Shown: in pieces, positions 27,428 through 35,546 of the stretch | Position numbering within the stretch: position 1 is the first letter of the stretch | Layout of the letters: every line of letters starts with the position of its first letter | Made by a program: the position numbers and the translations under genes | The notes under the pieces: model-generated | Told to the model about the DNA's origin: nothing | Databases searched by the model: none | Seen by the model: only the letters and a program-made list of their open reading frames with translations | Assembly: GCA_029239755.1 (NCBI GenBank) | Contig: JARBUI010000011.1 | Location: 40,402-104,401 of the forward strand | Reading direction: 5' to 3' | Origin: Clostridia bacterium | Lineage (GTDB): Bacteria > Bacillota > Clostridia > Lachnospirales > Cellulosilyticaceae | DNA: 64,000 nt

Positions 27428-28273
27428 ATGGAAAAAATAGCTTTAATTACAGATAGTACTTGTGGTTTGCCGCAAGAATACATTGATATGTATGATGTAC
27501 ATATCCTAAGATTGAAAATTATTTACAAAGATAAAGAATATATAGATGGATTAGATATTACACCTGAAGAAGTCTATGCACGACTCCATGAGGAATTACC
27601 TACGACTTCAATGCCTTCTGTACAAGATGCAAATGAATTATTTGAGAAGCTTATAAAAGAGAAATATACCCATGCTGTTGTTTTGTCAGTATCTTCAGGT
27701 CTATCTGGAACAATTAATAGTTTTAGACTAGCAGCCAAGCAATACGAAAAAGACATTAAGTCATTTGTTTTTGATACAAAAATTTTATCTATGGCTGTAG
27801 GGTTATCGGTTATTGAAGTGGGTAAAGAGATTAAAGCGGGCAAAAGTTTTGAAGAACTATGTAAAATCATTCCAAAGCTGAGAGAAAAAACAGAATTATA
27901 CTTTACGGTTGATACACTGGAGTATTTAATTAAGGGCGGAAGAATTGGGAGAGTTTCTGGAAGCATAGGTGAATTATTAAATCTTAAACCTATTATAACA
28001 ATGGATGAAGAGGGGAAATATACAACTTTTACAAAGGTGAGAGGGTCCAAACAAGCTCTTAATAAGCTTATCAAATTAGGCACAGATATTTTAGACAATA
28101 CAAAAGGTAAAGTAGTTATTATGACTGGAACAATGCTAGAAGAAGCTAAAATACTGAAGCAAGTATTTGAGGGGCATATGAATACCACCTTTTTGTATTC
28201 AGGGACAATCACTCCAGCGGTTGGGATTCATTCTGGTCCTAGGCTTCTTGCACTGGCTATTATGAAAGAGTAG
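27428..28273 (+). CDS. DegV family fatty-acid-binding protein, copy 1
   Basis: 281 residues, full family length. Typical motifs: N-terminal ALITDSTCGLP, TSMPS, SSGLSGT, LKGGRIGR-type KGGRIGRVSG, and C-terminal HSGPR. Family knowledge: DegV/FakB proteins bind fatty acids; FakB partners deliver them to the FakA kinase. No FakA lies here. It is about three-quarters identical, without gaps, to the protein at 35547-36392, so the two are duplicates. Monocistronic by spacing. Confidence 0.9.
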   Translation: MEKIALITDSTCGLPQEYIDMYDVHILRLKIIYKDKEYIDGLDITPEEVYARLHEELPTTSMPSVQDANELFEKLIKEKYTHAVVLSVSSGLSGTINSFRLAAKQYEKDIKSFVFDTKILSMAVGLSVIEVGKEIKAGKSFEELCKIIPKLREKTELYFTVDTLEYLIKGGRIGRVSGSIGELLNLKPIITMDEEGKYTTFTKVRGSKQALNKLIKLGTDILDNTKGKVVIMTGTMLEEAKILKQVFEGHMNTTFLYSGTITPAVGIHSGPRLLALAIMKE

Positions 28274-28282
28274 ATTTAGAAT

Positions 28283-28343
28283 TTGACATTCTGGGGAGAT
28301 AGGTTATAATAGAATTATCACCCCCCGCCTAGGTAGGGGTAGG
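28283..28343 (+). promoter_or_regulatory. csoR promoter and CsoR operator
   Basis: TTGACA (28283-28288), 16 bases, TATAAT (28305-28310). Just downstream lies a GC-rich pseudo-palindrome with arms ACCCCCC (28320-28326) and GGGGTAGG (28336-28343), the form of CsoR-family operators. It covers the start point, matching copper-relieved autorepression. Confidence 0.7.
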
Positions 28344-28357
28344 AAAGAGGTGTATTA

Positions 28358-28624
28358 ATGAATGAAGAAAGGAAAAAAGCTCTTCAAGCTTTAAAAACAT
28401 CAAAAGGCCAGATTGAAGGTATTATAAAAATGATTGAAGATGAGAGATATTGTATGGATATTTCAAATCAAATTATTGCTGTACAAGGTCTGCTTAAAAA
28501 ATCCAATTTACTTATATTAAAACAGCATTTAGACCATTGTGTAAAAGATGCTTGCTTAAGTAACAGCGGAGAAGAAAAAATGGAAGAAATCATGGGGATT
28601 ATTGAGAAGTTAATAAATAAATAA
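28358..28624 (+). CDS. csoR: CsoR-family copper-sensing repressor
   Basis: 88 residues, all helical. The Cu(I) ligand set C32, H57, C61 is in place with the spacing of Mycobacterium CsoR (25 and 4 residues), which separates it from RcnR and FrmR relatives. Start ATG 28358 with AAAGAGGTG. A matching operator lies in its own promoter, and a CopZ-like gene follows at 65 bases. No copper ATPase gene is present in the window. Confidence 0.85.
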   Translation: MNEERKKALQALKTSKGQIEGIIKMIEDERYCMDISNQIIAVQGLLKKSNLLILKQHLDHCVKDACLSNSGEEKMEEIMGIIEKLINK

Positions 28625-28689
28625 GCGCATAACTATGAATAATATTCTAAGACGCAGAGAAATAATTAGAGAAAGAAGGAATAAATAGT

Positions 28690-28899
28690 ATGAAAAAAAT
28701 AATATCTATTGAAGGCATGAGCTGCGGACATTGCGTAAAACATGTTAAGGAAGCACTGGAAGAACTAGCAGGCGTATCAGATGTAAAAGTAGATTTAGAG
28801 AGTAAAATGGCAACACTTGAAGGCGAAGTAAGTGATGAAGCTATTAGAGAAACGATTGAAGAAGCTGGATATGATGTGGTGAATATACAAATTGGATAG
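28690..28899 (+). CDS. copZ: CopZ-like heavy-metal-associated copper chaperone
   Basis: 69 residues forming one HMA domain: beta-strand KKIISIEGM, MSCGHC with metal-binding C12 and C15, and the usual C-terminal EEAGYDVV. Cytoplasmic Cu(I) carrier that normally delivers to CopA or CsoR. Second gene of the csoR unit. Confidence 0.88.
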   Translation: MKKIISIEGMSCGHCVKHVKEALEELAGVSDVKVDLESKMATLEGEVSDEAIRETIEEAGYDVVNIQIG

Positions 28900-28949
28900 T
28901 TTATTTAAAATAAGGTTAAAGCATCTGCTTTGACCTTATTTTAAATAAA
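28900..28949. terminator. Bidirectional terminator between copZ and chromate transporter genes
   Basis: 24-bp stem (28900-28923 with 28926-28949, one G-U). The stop codon of the leftward chromate transporter gene lies inside the stem, so it serves both convergent units. Confidence 0.88.
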
Positions 28950-29504
28950 CCAGTTAGCACATAATCTCATGGTGCCAGCTATCAGCATAACATAAATAGG
29001 ATTTAATTTTAATTTTTGCAGGATGATAAAACAAACAAGAAAGATACCAAGAGCTATAAAGTCTACATGAGACATGTTAAAAGGTATTTGATTAGTATCA
29101 AAAATAGTTAAGGAGAAGATTGATAATCCCGCAGAAGCAATAAGAGCAACAACAGCAGGGCGAAGTCCATTTAATATGCCTTGCATGATGGTCAGCTTTC
29201 TGTATTTATAATAAAGCTTAGCCAGTATGAGAGTAATGATACAAGAGGGAGTAATGCATCCAATTGTACACAGAATGGCTCCTTTAATTCCTGCAATTTT
29301 TATGCCCACAAAAGTTGCAGCATTTATTGCAATCGGGCCAGGAGTCATTTGAGAGATCGTTATGATGTCTGTAAACTCAGCCATTGTGAGCCAATTGTTT
29401 AGGTCAACGACTTGATTTTGTAAGAGAGGCATTGCAGCATAACCGCCGCCAATACTAAATAGTCCAATTTGAAAGAAACTCCAAAAAAGTTTTAAATAGA
29501 CCAT
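28941..29504 (-). CDS. Chromate transporter subunit (short ChrA type), second of pair
   Basis: 187 residues, about five or six membrane segments, with FSIGGGYAAMPLL near the N-terminus and a MTPGPIAINAATFVG segment, the conserved features of short-chain ChrA halves. One base separates it from the upstream partner, suggesting coupled translation and a heterodimer. Paired short ChrA proteins export chromate in characterised cases; the natural substrate in an anaerobe may be another anion. Confidence 0.87.
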   Translation of the reverse strand: MVYLKLFWSFFQIGLFSIGGGYAAMPLLQNQVVDLNNWLTMAEFTDIITISQMTPGPIAINAATFVGIKIAGIKGAILCTIGCITPSCIITLILAKLYYKYRKLTIMQGILNGLRPAVVALIASAGLSIFSLTIFDTNQIPFNMSHVDFIALGIFLVCFIILQKLKLNPIYVMLIAGTMRLCANWFI

Positions 29505-29505
29505 T

Positions 29506-30075
29506 TCACTTATCTGCCTTTCTGTTTATTTTTGCGGCGGAAGATAGTGTGCCTAAAATCCCGCATATCAGAATAATGAAGATGATATTCACTTTGAAAA
29601 CGTATGCAGCAATAAACGAACCAATCATTATAATAGCTGGAAAAATACTTTTTTGTCTAAAGATATCTTTGCTCATATTAACTGTTACATCGATTATTAT
29701 AGCAGCTATACCAGCCTGCATTCCTTTTAATACTATATTAATAAGGATATTATGTCTGAGCGAAGCGTAAAAAGAAGAAATAATAGATAAGATGATTAGG
29801 GGAGGAAGTACTGTTCCGATGATAGTCATTAAAGCCCCCATAAGACCTGCAAGGCGATAGCCAATAAGTATGGAGGCGTTGACAGCAATTGCTCCAGGGG
29901 AGGATTGAGCAATTGCCATTAAGTCAAGCATTTCATTTTCATTAATCCATCCATATTCTTCTACAAATTTCTTTCTAAGTAAAGGCAGAATGATATACCC
30001 TCCTCCAAAAGTAAAGGCACTTAAATAGAAGGTTGAAGTAAATAGCTTCATGTACAATTTAAAGTCAGTTTTCAT
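29506..30075 (-). CDS. Chromate transporter subunit (short ChrA type), first of pair
   Basis: About 189 residues with FTFGGGYIILPLL and SSPGAIAVNASILIG, the same half-transporter signature as its partner. The start at 30075 (MKTDFKLY) is chosen because GGAGAG at 30089-30084 is correctly spaced; the reading frame stays open upstream through a structured leader that does not look coding. The leader (30091-30142) abuts the ribosome binding site and may control translation. Confidence 0.87.
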   Translation of the reverse strand: MKTDFKLYMKLFTSTFYLSAFTFGGGYIILPLLRKKFVEEYGWINENEMLDLMAIAQSSPGAIAVNASILIGYRLAGLMGALMTIIGTVLPPLIILSIISSFYASLRHNILINIVLKGMQAGIAAIIIDVTVNMSKDIFRQKSIFPAIIMIGSFIAAYVFKVNIIFIILICGILGTLSSAAKINRKADK

Positions 30076-30076
30076 A

Positions 30077-30142
30077 AACAGGGCTCTCCGATCTGCCGCA
30101 TCTATCAAGTACCAGGTTCAAAACCTGTTGCTGCGGACAGAT
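30077..30142 (-). promoter_or_regulatory. Structured 5' leader of the chromate transporter pair, riboswitch candidate
   Basis: Read on the minus strand: a closing stem of 10 pairs with one bulged base (30142-30132 with 30100-30091) encloses a perfect 6-bp hairpin with 3-base loop (CAGGTT/AACCTG, 30127-30122 with 30118-30113) and a 12-base single-stranded segment. The stem ends one base before the GGAGAG ribosome binding site. AACAGG near 30130-30125 can instead pair with CCTGTT (30082-30077) between the binding site and the start codon. I do not recognise the class. Confidence 0.5.
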
Positions 30143-30207
30143 AATATTATTTATTAATCATGATTTAAATAGTATATATAAATGCAGATAAATCTATGTA
30201 CGGGTTT

Positions 30208-30257
30208 TCATAAAAACAAGGTCATCAGCGATTAGCCAGATGACCTTGTTTTTATGA
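30208..30257. terminator. Terminator at 3' end of lgt
   Basis: Perfect 19-bp stem (30208-30226 with 30239-30257) with T-rich arms on both strands; contains the lgt stop codon. Confidence 0.88.
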
Positions 30258-31058
30258 AATAGAATACTTACCCTTATACTTCTGGGGATTATGAGGCTGA
30301 TTTTTTCTTAAAATGATAAAACCAATACCTAAAATAACTAAAAAAACCGATAATAGCTGAGAAACTCTCATGCCGGGGAGAACATATAAGCTGTCCGTTC
30401 TGAGTCCTTCAATAAAAAAGCGTCCAATCCCATACCCTATTAAATATCTTGATAAAATATCTCCATTATATTTTGCTTTTTTGCTATAAATGACCAATAT
30501 TACAAATAAGATGAGGTTCCACATGCTTTCGTAAAAGAATGTTGCCTGGTGCCATTCCGATAGATGCTCAATATAAACACCGTAAGGGAAAAATTGAAGG
30601 GAAGGCTTGGTTATAAGGCTGCCAAATGCTTCTTGATTAAAAAAGTTACCCCATCTGCCAACTGCTTGCCCTAAAATTAAACTTGGGATCACCATATCTA
30701 TTAATTGCCATAGCGGAAAATGATTTATTGCTGTAAATATAACAGCGGAGATAAATCCACCAATGACACCTCCGTATATTGCGAGTCCCCCCTCACGGAT
30801 GGCAAATACTTTTAATGGATTACTAGCATAATGACTCCATTCAAAAATAACATAATAGGCTCTTGCACATAGGATAGCAATAGGAAGTGATAGAAATAAA
30901 AAATCTAATATGAGATCAGACTTATATCCTTTCTTTTTTGCAGTCTCTATGGCCAGAAGTGTTCCTAGAAGCATGCCGAATGCAATAATTACACCATACC
31001 AGGCAATATTAAACCCATCGATACCAAAGAGATTTTCCACCGCATTTTTATTTATCAT
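30252..31058 (-). CDS. lgt: Prolipoprotein diacylglyceryl transferase
   Basis: About 268 residues, seven membrane segments. Lgt signature GRWGNFFNQEAFG, the GGLAIYGGVIGG loop and the late Arg-containing GRFFIEGLRTDSL are all present. It transfers diacylglycerol from phosphatidylglycerol to the lipobox Cys of prolipoproteins, such as the binding proteins in this window. The start 31058 gives 6 bases from an AGGAG box; ATG 31061 would leave only 3. Stands alone with its own terminator. Confidence 0.93.
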   Translation of the reverse strand: MINKNAVENLFGIDGFNIAWYGVIIAFGMLLGTLLAIETAKKKGYKSDLILDFLFLSLPIAILCARAYYVIFEWSHYASNPLKVFAIREGGLAIYGGVIGGFISAVIFTAINHFPLWQLIDMVIPSLILGQAVGRWGNFFNQEAFGSLITKPSLQFFPYGVYIEHLSEWHQATFFYESMWNLILFVILVIYSKKAKYNGDILSRYLIGYGIGRFFIEGLRTDSLYVLPGMRVSQLLSVFLVILGIGFIILRKNQPHNPQKYKGKYSIS

Positions 31059-31135
31059 CATAGGCTCCTTTGAAATTAATTGATAATAACAGTATAAAAT
31101 AGATGTTAGTTATTTTCAAACTTTTTCAAATGCTA

Positions 31136-32548
31136 TCAGGCTAATTGCAGTTCAAACCAAAATACTGCGCCATAAGCAGCATCATTATAGGTACCAAAAG
31201 AAGCCTGGTGAGCAGTCAGTATTTCTTTTACGATAGATAGACCTATCCCAGTACTGCTTATAGCTCGGGAGATAGAAGAATCAACCTTGTAATATTTGTC
31301 CCAAATATAAGCTAACTTATTATCAGGTATACCAGATCCAGTGTCCATAACACTAATCTTTGCTGTTTTTTCTAAGACGATAATAGTTATAATAACCCGC
31401 TTATCGATGCCTGTGTAGTTTACAGCATTATTGATAAGATTTAATATCACTTGGTTTATTTTCAGAACATCCCCATAAACATTTAGTTTGCTAGGTCCAT
31501 TATACTCAAAAGTATAACCCTTATCTTTCAGTAAATCATATTGATTAAGAAGGTAAGGAATTTGCTTGGCTAAATCAAAAATACCTTGTTTAATATTAAT
31601 ATGACCCTCTTGCATTTGTGAGAGGGTGAGCATATCTGTTATAAGGTGATTGAGCCTCTTGCTTTCTTCGATAATGATGTTAAGCTGTTTAGTCCTTTTT
31701 TCTTTATGCTCTCCTGTAAGATCGCGAATAGCCTCTGCATACCCTTGGATCATAGTAAGAGGGGTTCTTAAATCGTGAGATACATTAGCTATAAGATTCC
31801 TTTTAACGGTATCTCTTTGAAGCAGCGCATTAACCATTTCATTAAAGTTTTGCGTGAGTTCCCCTAGTTCATCATCTGTTTTGGTCTCCAAAATAAAATT
31901 AAAATTTCCTTCTCTTACACTATGAGTAGCTTTATTTAGCCTAAGAATAGGTTTAGTCAATGATCTTGAAAGAAGAAAGGCTATGATAATCCCAATGATT
32001 AATGCTGCAATTAAAATATAAATAAATTGCTTTCCAAGAATGTCTGTCGTTGATTTGAGAGGAACAAGGGGCGCCGTTGTAAAGAGCATAAAATCTTGGT
32101 TTTTAACTGAGAATCTTGTGCCTATAAAGAGGACTTGTGTATGCATATTATTTTGTGAGCTTGTAAGTGTGACAGAAGAGCTAGGGCTAACAGCAAGCTC
32201 ATCACGTAATAAGAGCACTTGACTATGGCGAAAATTGTGCATCATACACCTAATACCATCTTCTTCAGAAGAGTAGAGAAGGCTGCCTTTGGAATCAAAA
32301 AGCTGAATGCATAAGTCATATTGATAGGCTGTTTCAAGAAGTTCCTGACGGGGAAGACTGCTATTATTTTTGATTGAAGTTATAATATTTGCTTGTATGT
32401 GCTTAACATTTTTTTCCTTTTGATATTCATAAAAGGGTTCAAGAAATACCGTTTGAAGAAGTCCAATAAGTGAAATAATCAAAACAATTGTACCTACAAT
32501 ACAAATCCAAAGTTTTTGTCGGATACTTTTAAAAGTTAGTTTTTTCAT
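31136..32548 (-). CDS. OmpR-class sensor histidine kinase, system A
   Basis: 470 residues: TM1 about 13-35, extracytoplasmic sensor 36-172, TM2 about 174-194, HAMP about 195-247, HisKA with NVSHDLRTPL (H258), then HATPase with N-box (NLINNAVNYTG), DTGSGIPD and GIGLSIVKEI. The start overlaps the regulator stop by 4 bases (ATGA). It pairs with the regulator at 32545-33225; the divergent secreted protein gene at 33389 is the likely target. Same architecture as the system at 37063-39175. Confidence 0.92.
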   Translation of the reverse strand: MKKLTFKSIRQKLWICIVGTIVLIISLIGLLQTVFLEPFYEYQKEKNVKHIQANIITSIKNNSSLPRQELLETAYQYDLCIQLFDSKGSLLYSSEEDGIRCMMHNFRHSQVLLLRDELAVSPSSSVTLTSSQNNMHTQVLFIGTRFSVKNQDFMLFTTAPLVPLKSTTDILGKQFIYILIAALIIGIIIAFLLSRSLTKPILRLNKATHSVREGNFNFILETKTDDELGELTQNFNEMVNALLQRDTVKRNLIANVSHDLRTPLTMIQGYAEAIRDLTGEHKEKRTKQLNIIIEESKRLNHLITDMLTLSQMQEGHINIKQGIFDLAKQIPYLLNQYDLLKDKGYTFEYNGPSKLNVYGDVLKINQVILNLINNAVNYTGIDKRVIITIIVLEKTAKISVMDTGSGIPDNKLAYIWDKYYKVDSSISRAISSTGIGLSIVKEILTAHQASFGTYNDAAYGAVFWFELQLA

Positions 32549-33225
32549 ATGTTATCCTCAAATTTATAACCCACTTTAAAGGCAGTTTTAATAAACTTGC
32601 GATAAGGACCCAGTGTATTTCTGAGCATTTTAATATGTGTATCCACTGTTCTGTCTTCTCCAAAAAATTCATATTCCCATACTTTATTTAAAATCATTTC
32701 TCTTGATAATACCCTGTTTTTATTTTTTATAAGATATAATAAAAGGTCGAACTCTTTAGGGGTAGTACTTACTTTACTGCCATCAATATAAAGCTCACGG
32801 CCCTCCTCATTAATCTGCAGGCCTTCAAAACTTAATAATGTGGGTTTGCTATGAATGACAGGGCGCTGAGTTCGCTTTAAGACAGCCTGAATACGTGCCA
32901 ATAGTTCTTTGGGACTAAAGGGTTTCGTAATATAATCATCAATTCCAAGCTCAAATCCAAAGAGTTTATCATATTCCTCACAGCGAGCACTTAAGACGAT
33001 TATGGGAACATCAGAAAACTTCCTTATTTCACGGGCAGTATAAAAGCCATCAATTTTTGGCATCATAATATCTAAGAGAACAATATCAAAAGTATGGTCT
33101 CTTAAAAGCTGCAGAGCTTCATAACCATCGCCGCATTCCATGCAGCTATAGCCAGCAAAATCAAGATACTCTTTTATTAGGTCACGTATCAATGCTTCGT
33201 CGTCTGCTATAAGTACTTTAACCAT
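32545..33225 (-). CDS. OmpR/PhoB-type response regulator, system A
   Basis: About 226 residues: receiver 1-118 with D8-D9 pocket, phospho-acceptor D52 and KPFSPKEL; winged helix about 130-225. Start at MVKVLIADDE (33225) with GGGG box; the open frame extends 93 bases upstream but those residues have no family match. Divergent from the secreted protein at 33389, with 11-bp-spaced CACA repeats between them as probable binding sites. Confidence 0.92.
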   Translation of the reverse strand: MVKVLIADDEALIRDLIKEYLDFAGYSCMECGDGYEALQLLRDHTFDIVLLDIMMPKIDGFYTAREIRKFSDVPIIVLSARCEEYDKLFGFELGIDDYITKPFSPKELLARIQAVLKRTQRPVIHSKPTLLSFEGLQINEEGRELYIDGSKVSTTPKEFDLLLYLIKNKNRVLSREMILNKVWEYEFFGEDRTVDTHIKMLRNTLGPYRKFIKTAFKVGYKFEDNI

Positions 33226-33300
33226 TATGTTTCCCCTTTCTATGCAGATATTCTTTATTATACATAATGTATACCTGAAAATTAATACTTTATAGAAGTT

Positions 33301-33354
33301 TTCACAAATCTTACACATTTAGAACATGTTTTTAACAAATGTTTTTTTTATAGT
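33301..33354 (+). promoter_or_regulatory. Putative OmpR-type binding repeats and promoter, system A
   Basis: TTCACA at 33301-33306 and TACACA at 33312-33317 repeat with 11-bp phase, a TTAACA lies at 33332-33337, and TATAGT at 33349-33354 is a possible -10. The layout parallels 39292-39346 upstream of the system B secreted protein. Confidence 0.5.
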
Positions 33355-33388
33355 ACTCATATAAACAAAATATAAGGAGGAAATAAAA

Positions 33389-33739
33389 ATGAAAAAAATC
33401 ACAGCAGGATTGATCATAGGATTAACAGTAGCAGGGAGTGTAAGCATGGCTTTTGCAAGCAGCTTAAAAACTAGAGCCGATATAGCTGCAGAGGTAACTG
33501 GCAAGACATTAGAGCAAATAACAGCTGAAAGAGAAGCGGGAAAACCTTATGGCGTTATTGCATCAGAAGCAGGTGTATTTGATGCCTTTAAAGCAGAAGT
33601 TGAAAAAAATGATCCAGGTGCAATGGCAAATTGTGATGGGACAGGGGAAAATGGCAGCTGCAGCGGCCGAGGAAGAAATGGTGGCTGCGGCGGTATGGGA
33701 AGAGGTCTCGGCATGAGAGGCGGAAATATTATAGAATAA
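33389..33739 (+). CDS. Small secreted protein, DUF2680-like with Gly/Cys-rich tail
   Basis: 116 residues. Signal peptide about 1-23 (cleavage after AFA), then a segment with TGKTLEQITAEREAGKPYGVIASEAG resembling the short helical units of DUF2680 and of the repeat protein at 39392, and a C-terminal tail rich in Gly, Arg and four Cys (CDGTGENGSCSGRGRNGGCGG...). AAGGAGG box precedes ATG 33389. It is divergent from the system A regulator and has its own terminator. Function unknown; an envelope or metal/redox-responsive role is a guess. Confidence 0.6.
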   Translation: MKKITAGLIIGLTVAGSVSMAFASSLKTRADIAAEVTGKTLEQITAEREAGKPYGVIASEAGVFDAFKAEVEKNDPGAMANCDGTGENGSCSGRGRNGGCGGMGRGLGMRGGNIIE

Positions 33740-33753
33740 CTAATTGCTTTCAG

Positions 33754-33791
33754 ATACCAATATCTTATGTATAGGATATTGGTATTTTTTT
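33754..33791 (+). terminator. Terminator after small secreted protein
   Basis: Perfect 11-bp stem (33754-33764 with 33775-33785), 10-base loop, T run 33785-33791. Confidence 0.9.
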
Positions 33792-33822
33792 GTGAGGATC
33801 TAGCATCTGATTTTCTCATGAT

Positions 33823-33865
33823 TGTAACTTTGTTACATTCAAGGGTGATGAGCGTATGGTATGAT
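33823..33865 (+). promoter_or_regulatory. Crp/Fnr-type palindrome and promoter of ferredoxin-like operon
   Basis: Perfect 15-bp palindrome TGTAACTTTGTTACA (33823-33837), then TATGAT (33860-33865) without a good -35. The palindrome centre lies about 42 bases before the expected start point, the class II activator position for Crp/Fnr proteins. A similar site with the same -10 lies at 45106-45147. Confidence 0.6.
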
Positions 33866-33913
33866 TTAATCATGAAGAAGAAAACAATTTAATAACAGGC
33901 AGGAGGTACTAAC

Positions 33914-34564
33914 TTGAATAAAGTTCTACAATTATGGAAAAAGTATTCATTTATGTTGTTAATTCTTTTTATGATTATCAGCCTATTTGATTTTAGATTG
34001 GGAGTTGCAGCAATTATTTGCATGATAGCACCGATTATTTTAGCTCTTTTTAAGGGGAGATACTGGTGCGGCAACTTGTGTCCGAGAGGGAATTTTTATG
34101 ACCAAGTTGTTTCTAAATTTAGTGGTAAAAGAAAAGTACCAAATATCCTGAGATCCAGCTTTTTTAGGGTACTAGTTATTCTATTCATGTTCACAATGTT
34201 TGCACTAGGTATCAAGAAAAACTGGGGCGACTTTTACGGCATAGGCATGGTGTTTTATAGAATGATTATTGTTACGACTCTTATTGGTGTCATTTTATCT
34301 TTATTCTACAATTATAGAACGTGGTGCCACTTTTGCCCTATGGGGAGTATAGCATCATTTGTATCAAAATTAAGAAAAAGTAAAAAAGTGCTTAAGATCT
34401 CATCTGCATGTGTCACTTGTAAGCTATGTGAAAAAAAATGTCCAATAGGAATAGTCCCTTATGAATATAAAGGTGATTTACTTAGTCATCCAGATTGTAT
34501 TCAATGCGGAAAGTGTGTTACGGCATGTCCTAAAGATCTTATCGGATATGAAAGGCAAAATTGA
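33914..34564 (+). CDS. Membrane-bound 4Fe-4S protein (NapH/polyferredoxin type)
   Basis: 216 residues, four membrane segments (about 11-26, 30-46, 84-100, 114-132). Two membrane-adjacent Cys pairs, CGNLCPRG (C52, C56) and CHFCPMG (C138, C141), and two C-terminal ferredoxin clusters (C166/169/172 with C176 and C195/198/201 with C205). This is the NapH/RdxA/CcoG-like layout for electron transfer at the membrane. TTG start at 33914 six bases from a perfect AGGAGGT. Next genes encode thioredoxin and rhodanese, pointing to sulfur or thiol redox. Confidence 0.85.
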   Translation: MNKVLQLWKKYSFMLLILFMIISLFDFRLGVAAIICMIAPIILALFKGRYWCGNLCPRGNFYDQVVSKFSGKRKVPNILRSSFFRVLVILFMFTMFALGIKKNWGDFYGIGMVFYRMIIVTTLIGVILSLFYNYRTWCHFCPMGSIASFVSKLRKSKKVLKISSACVTCKLCEKKCPIGIVPYEYKGDLLSHPDCIQCGKCVTACPKDLIGYERQN

Positions 34565-34635
34565 TTTTATAAGCATATCTGTCGTGCGATAGGTAAAAAT
34601 AATGGATATATTATATATAATAGGAGGTAATAGTT

Positions 34636-34953
34636 ATGGCAAAAATAATAGGAAGTCACGATTTTAATCAAGAGGTTATAGCTTATCAAGGAGTAAGTTT
34701 AGTAGATTTTTATGCAGATTGGTGCGGGCCATGTAAGATGATTGCTCCAGCAATTGAAGAATTGTCAGCAGAAATGGCAGGAAGAGCAAAGGTATTAAAA
34801 CTAAATGTTGACCAAAGTCAGGATATAGCAGGAACATATGGGGTAATGAGTATACCAACTCTTATCATCTTTAAAGATGGAAAGGTTGCAGAAAAAATAG
34901 TTGGGGCACAGCCAAAGCCAGTCATAAAAAGTAAGCTTGAGAGCTATTTATAG
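34636..34953 (+). CDS. trxA: Thioredoxin
   Basis: 105 residues with the active site WCGPC (C30, C33), the buried Asp in VDFYADW and the cis-Pro in MSIPTL. Normal family length. It lies 71 bases after the ferredoxin-like gene and 40 bases before a rhodanese gene, so it probably reduces sulfur-carrying partners within this unit rather than serving as the only housekeeping thioredoxin. Confidence 0.93.
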   Translation: MAKIIGSHDFNQEVIAYQGVSLVDFYADWCGPCKMIAPAIEELSAEMAGRAKVLKLNVDQSQDIAGTYGVMSIPTLIIFKDGKVAEKIVGAQPKPVIKSKLESYL

Positions 34954-34993
34954 GCTTTAACTTAATCGCAGGGTAAAAAGGGAGGAAGAAGCT

Positions 34994-35323
34994 ATGATAT
35001 TTAATCTGTTTAGTAATAATAAAATAATGTCGCCAAGTGAGGCGAATGAGAACATGAAAAATGACAAATCCATTGTGCTGCTTGATGTAAGAGAAGATTA
35101 TGAATACAGAAGCGGACATATCAAAAATGCAAAACATATACCAGTTGGACAGATTGCATCTGATATTGGAAAAATGGGGATCACTAAAGATTCAAAGATT
35201 TATGTTTATTGCCAGAGTGGGGGAAGAAGTACAAAAGCTTGTGATATCTTGGGAAAAATGGGATATAAAAATTGTTTCAACATAGGCGGTATTATGAACT
35301 GGCCCTATGAAGTAGTAAAGTAA
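34994..35323 (+). CDS. Single-domain rhodanese (sulfurtransferase)
   Basis: 109 residues. Rhodanese fold with LLDVREDYEYRSGHIKNAKHIP and the active loop CQSGGRS (C73). An N-terminal extension of about 12 residues begins MIFNLFSNN. Carries persulfide sulfur; with thioredoxin next to it and a second rhodanese domain fused to CoA-disulfide reductase at 45247, it fits a sulfane-sulfur handling role. Last gene of the ferredoxin-like unit. Confidence 0.9.
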   Translation: MIFNLFSNNKIMSPSEANENMKNDKSIVLLDVREDYEYRSGHIKNAKHIPVGQIASDIGKMGITKDSKIYVYCQSGGRSTKACDILGKMGYKNCFNIGGIMNWPYEVVK

Positions 35324-35391
35324 ACTCTAAAGAGCTATGGAAGAAGCTTGTCAAAAATAGAGTGGTATTAAAAACCGAATGTTAAAAATAC

Positions 35392-35437
35392 AAAAAATAC
35401 AACATGTAGTTCTATACACTACATGTTGTATTTTTTT
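35392..35437 (+). terminator. Terminator after rhodanese gene
   Basis: 19-bp stem (35392-35410 with 35418-35436) including a long A/T closing part, T run 35430-35437. Confidence 0.9.
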
Positions 35438-35546
35438 AAATTGTAAGTTAAGATAGATATAAATGTAGCATATTGTCAATAATAAGGCTAATAAGACAAT
35501 ACAGCAAGTAGTATACAATTCATTAAAAAAGTATAGGGAGAGACTT

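Noticed and set aside
27574..28212. A 212-codon open frame on the minus strand inside the first DegV gene.
   Set aside because: It is fully antisense to a gene with clear family motifs, has no ribosome binding site and no recognisable domains.
30079..30094. Minus-strand AGATCGGAGAGC, resembling a sequencing-adapter sequence.
   Set aside because: It lacks one base of the adapter, is only about 12 bases long, and forms part of a base-paired leader plus ribosome binding site; no junction or coverage evidence suggests contamination.
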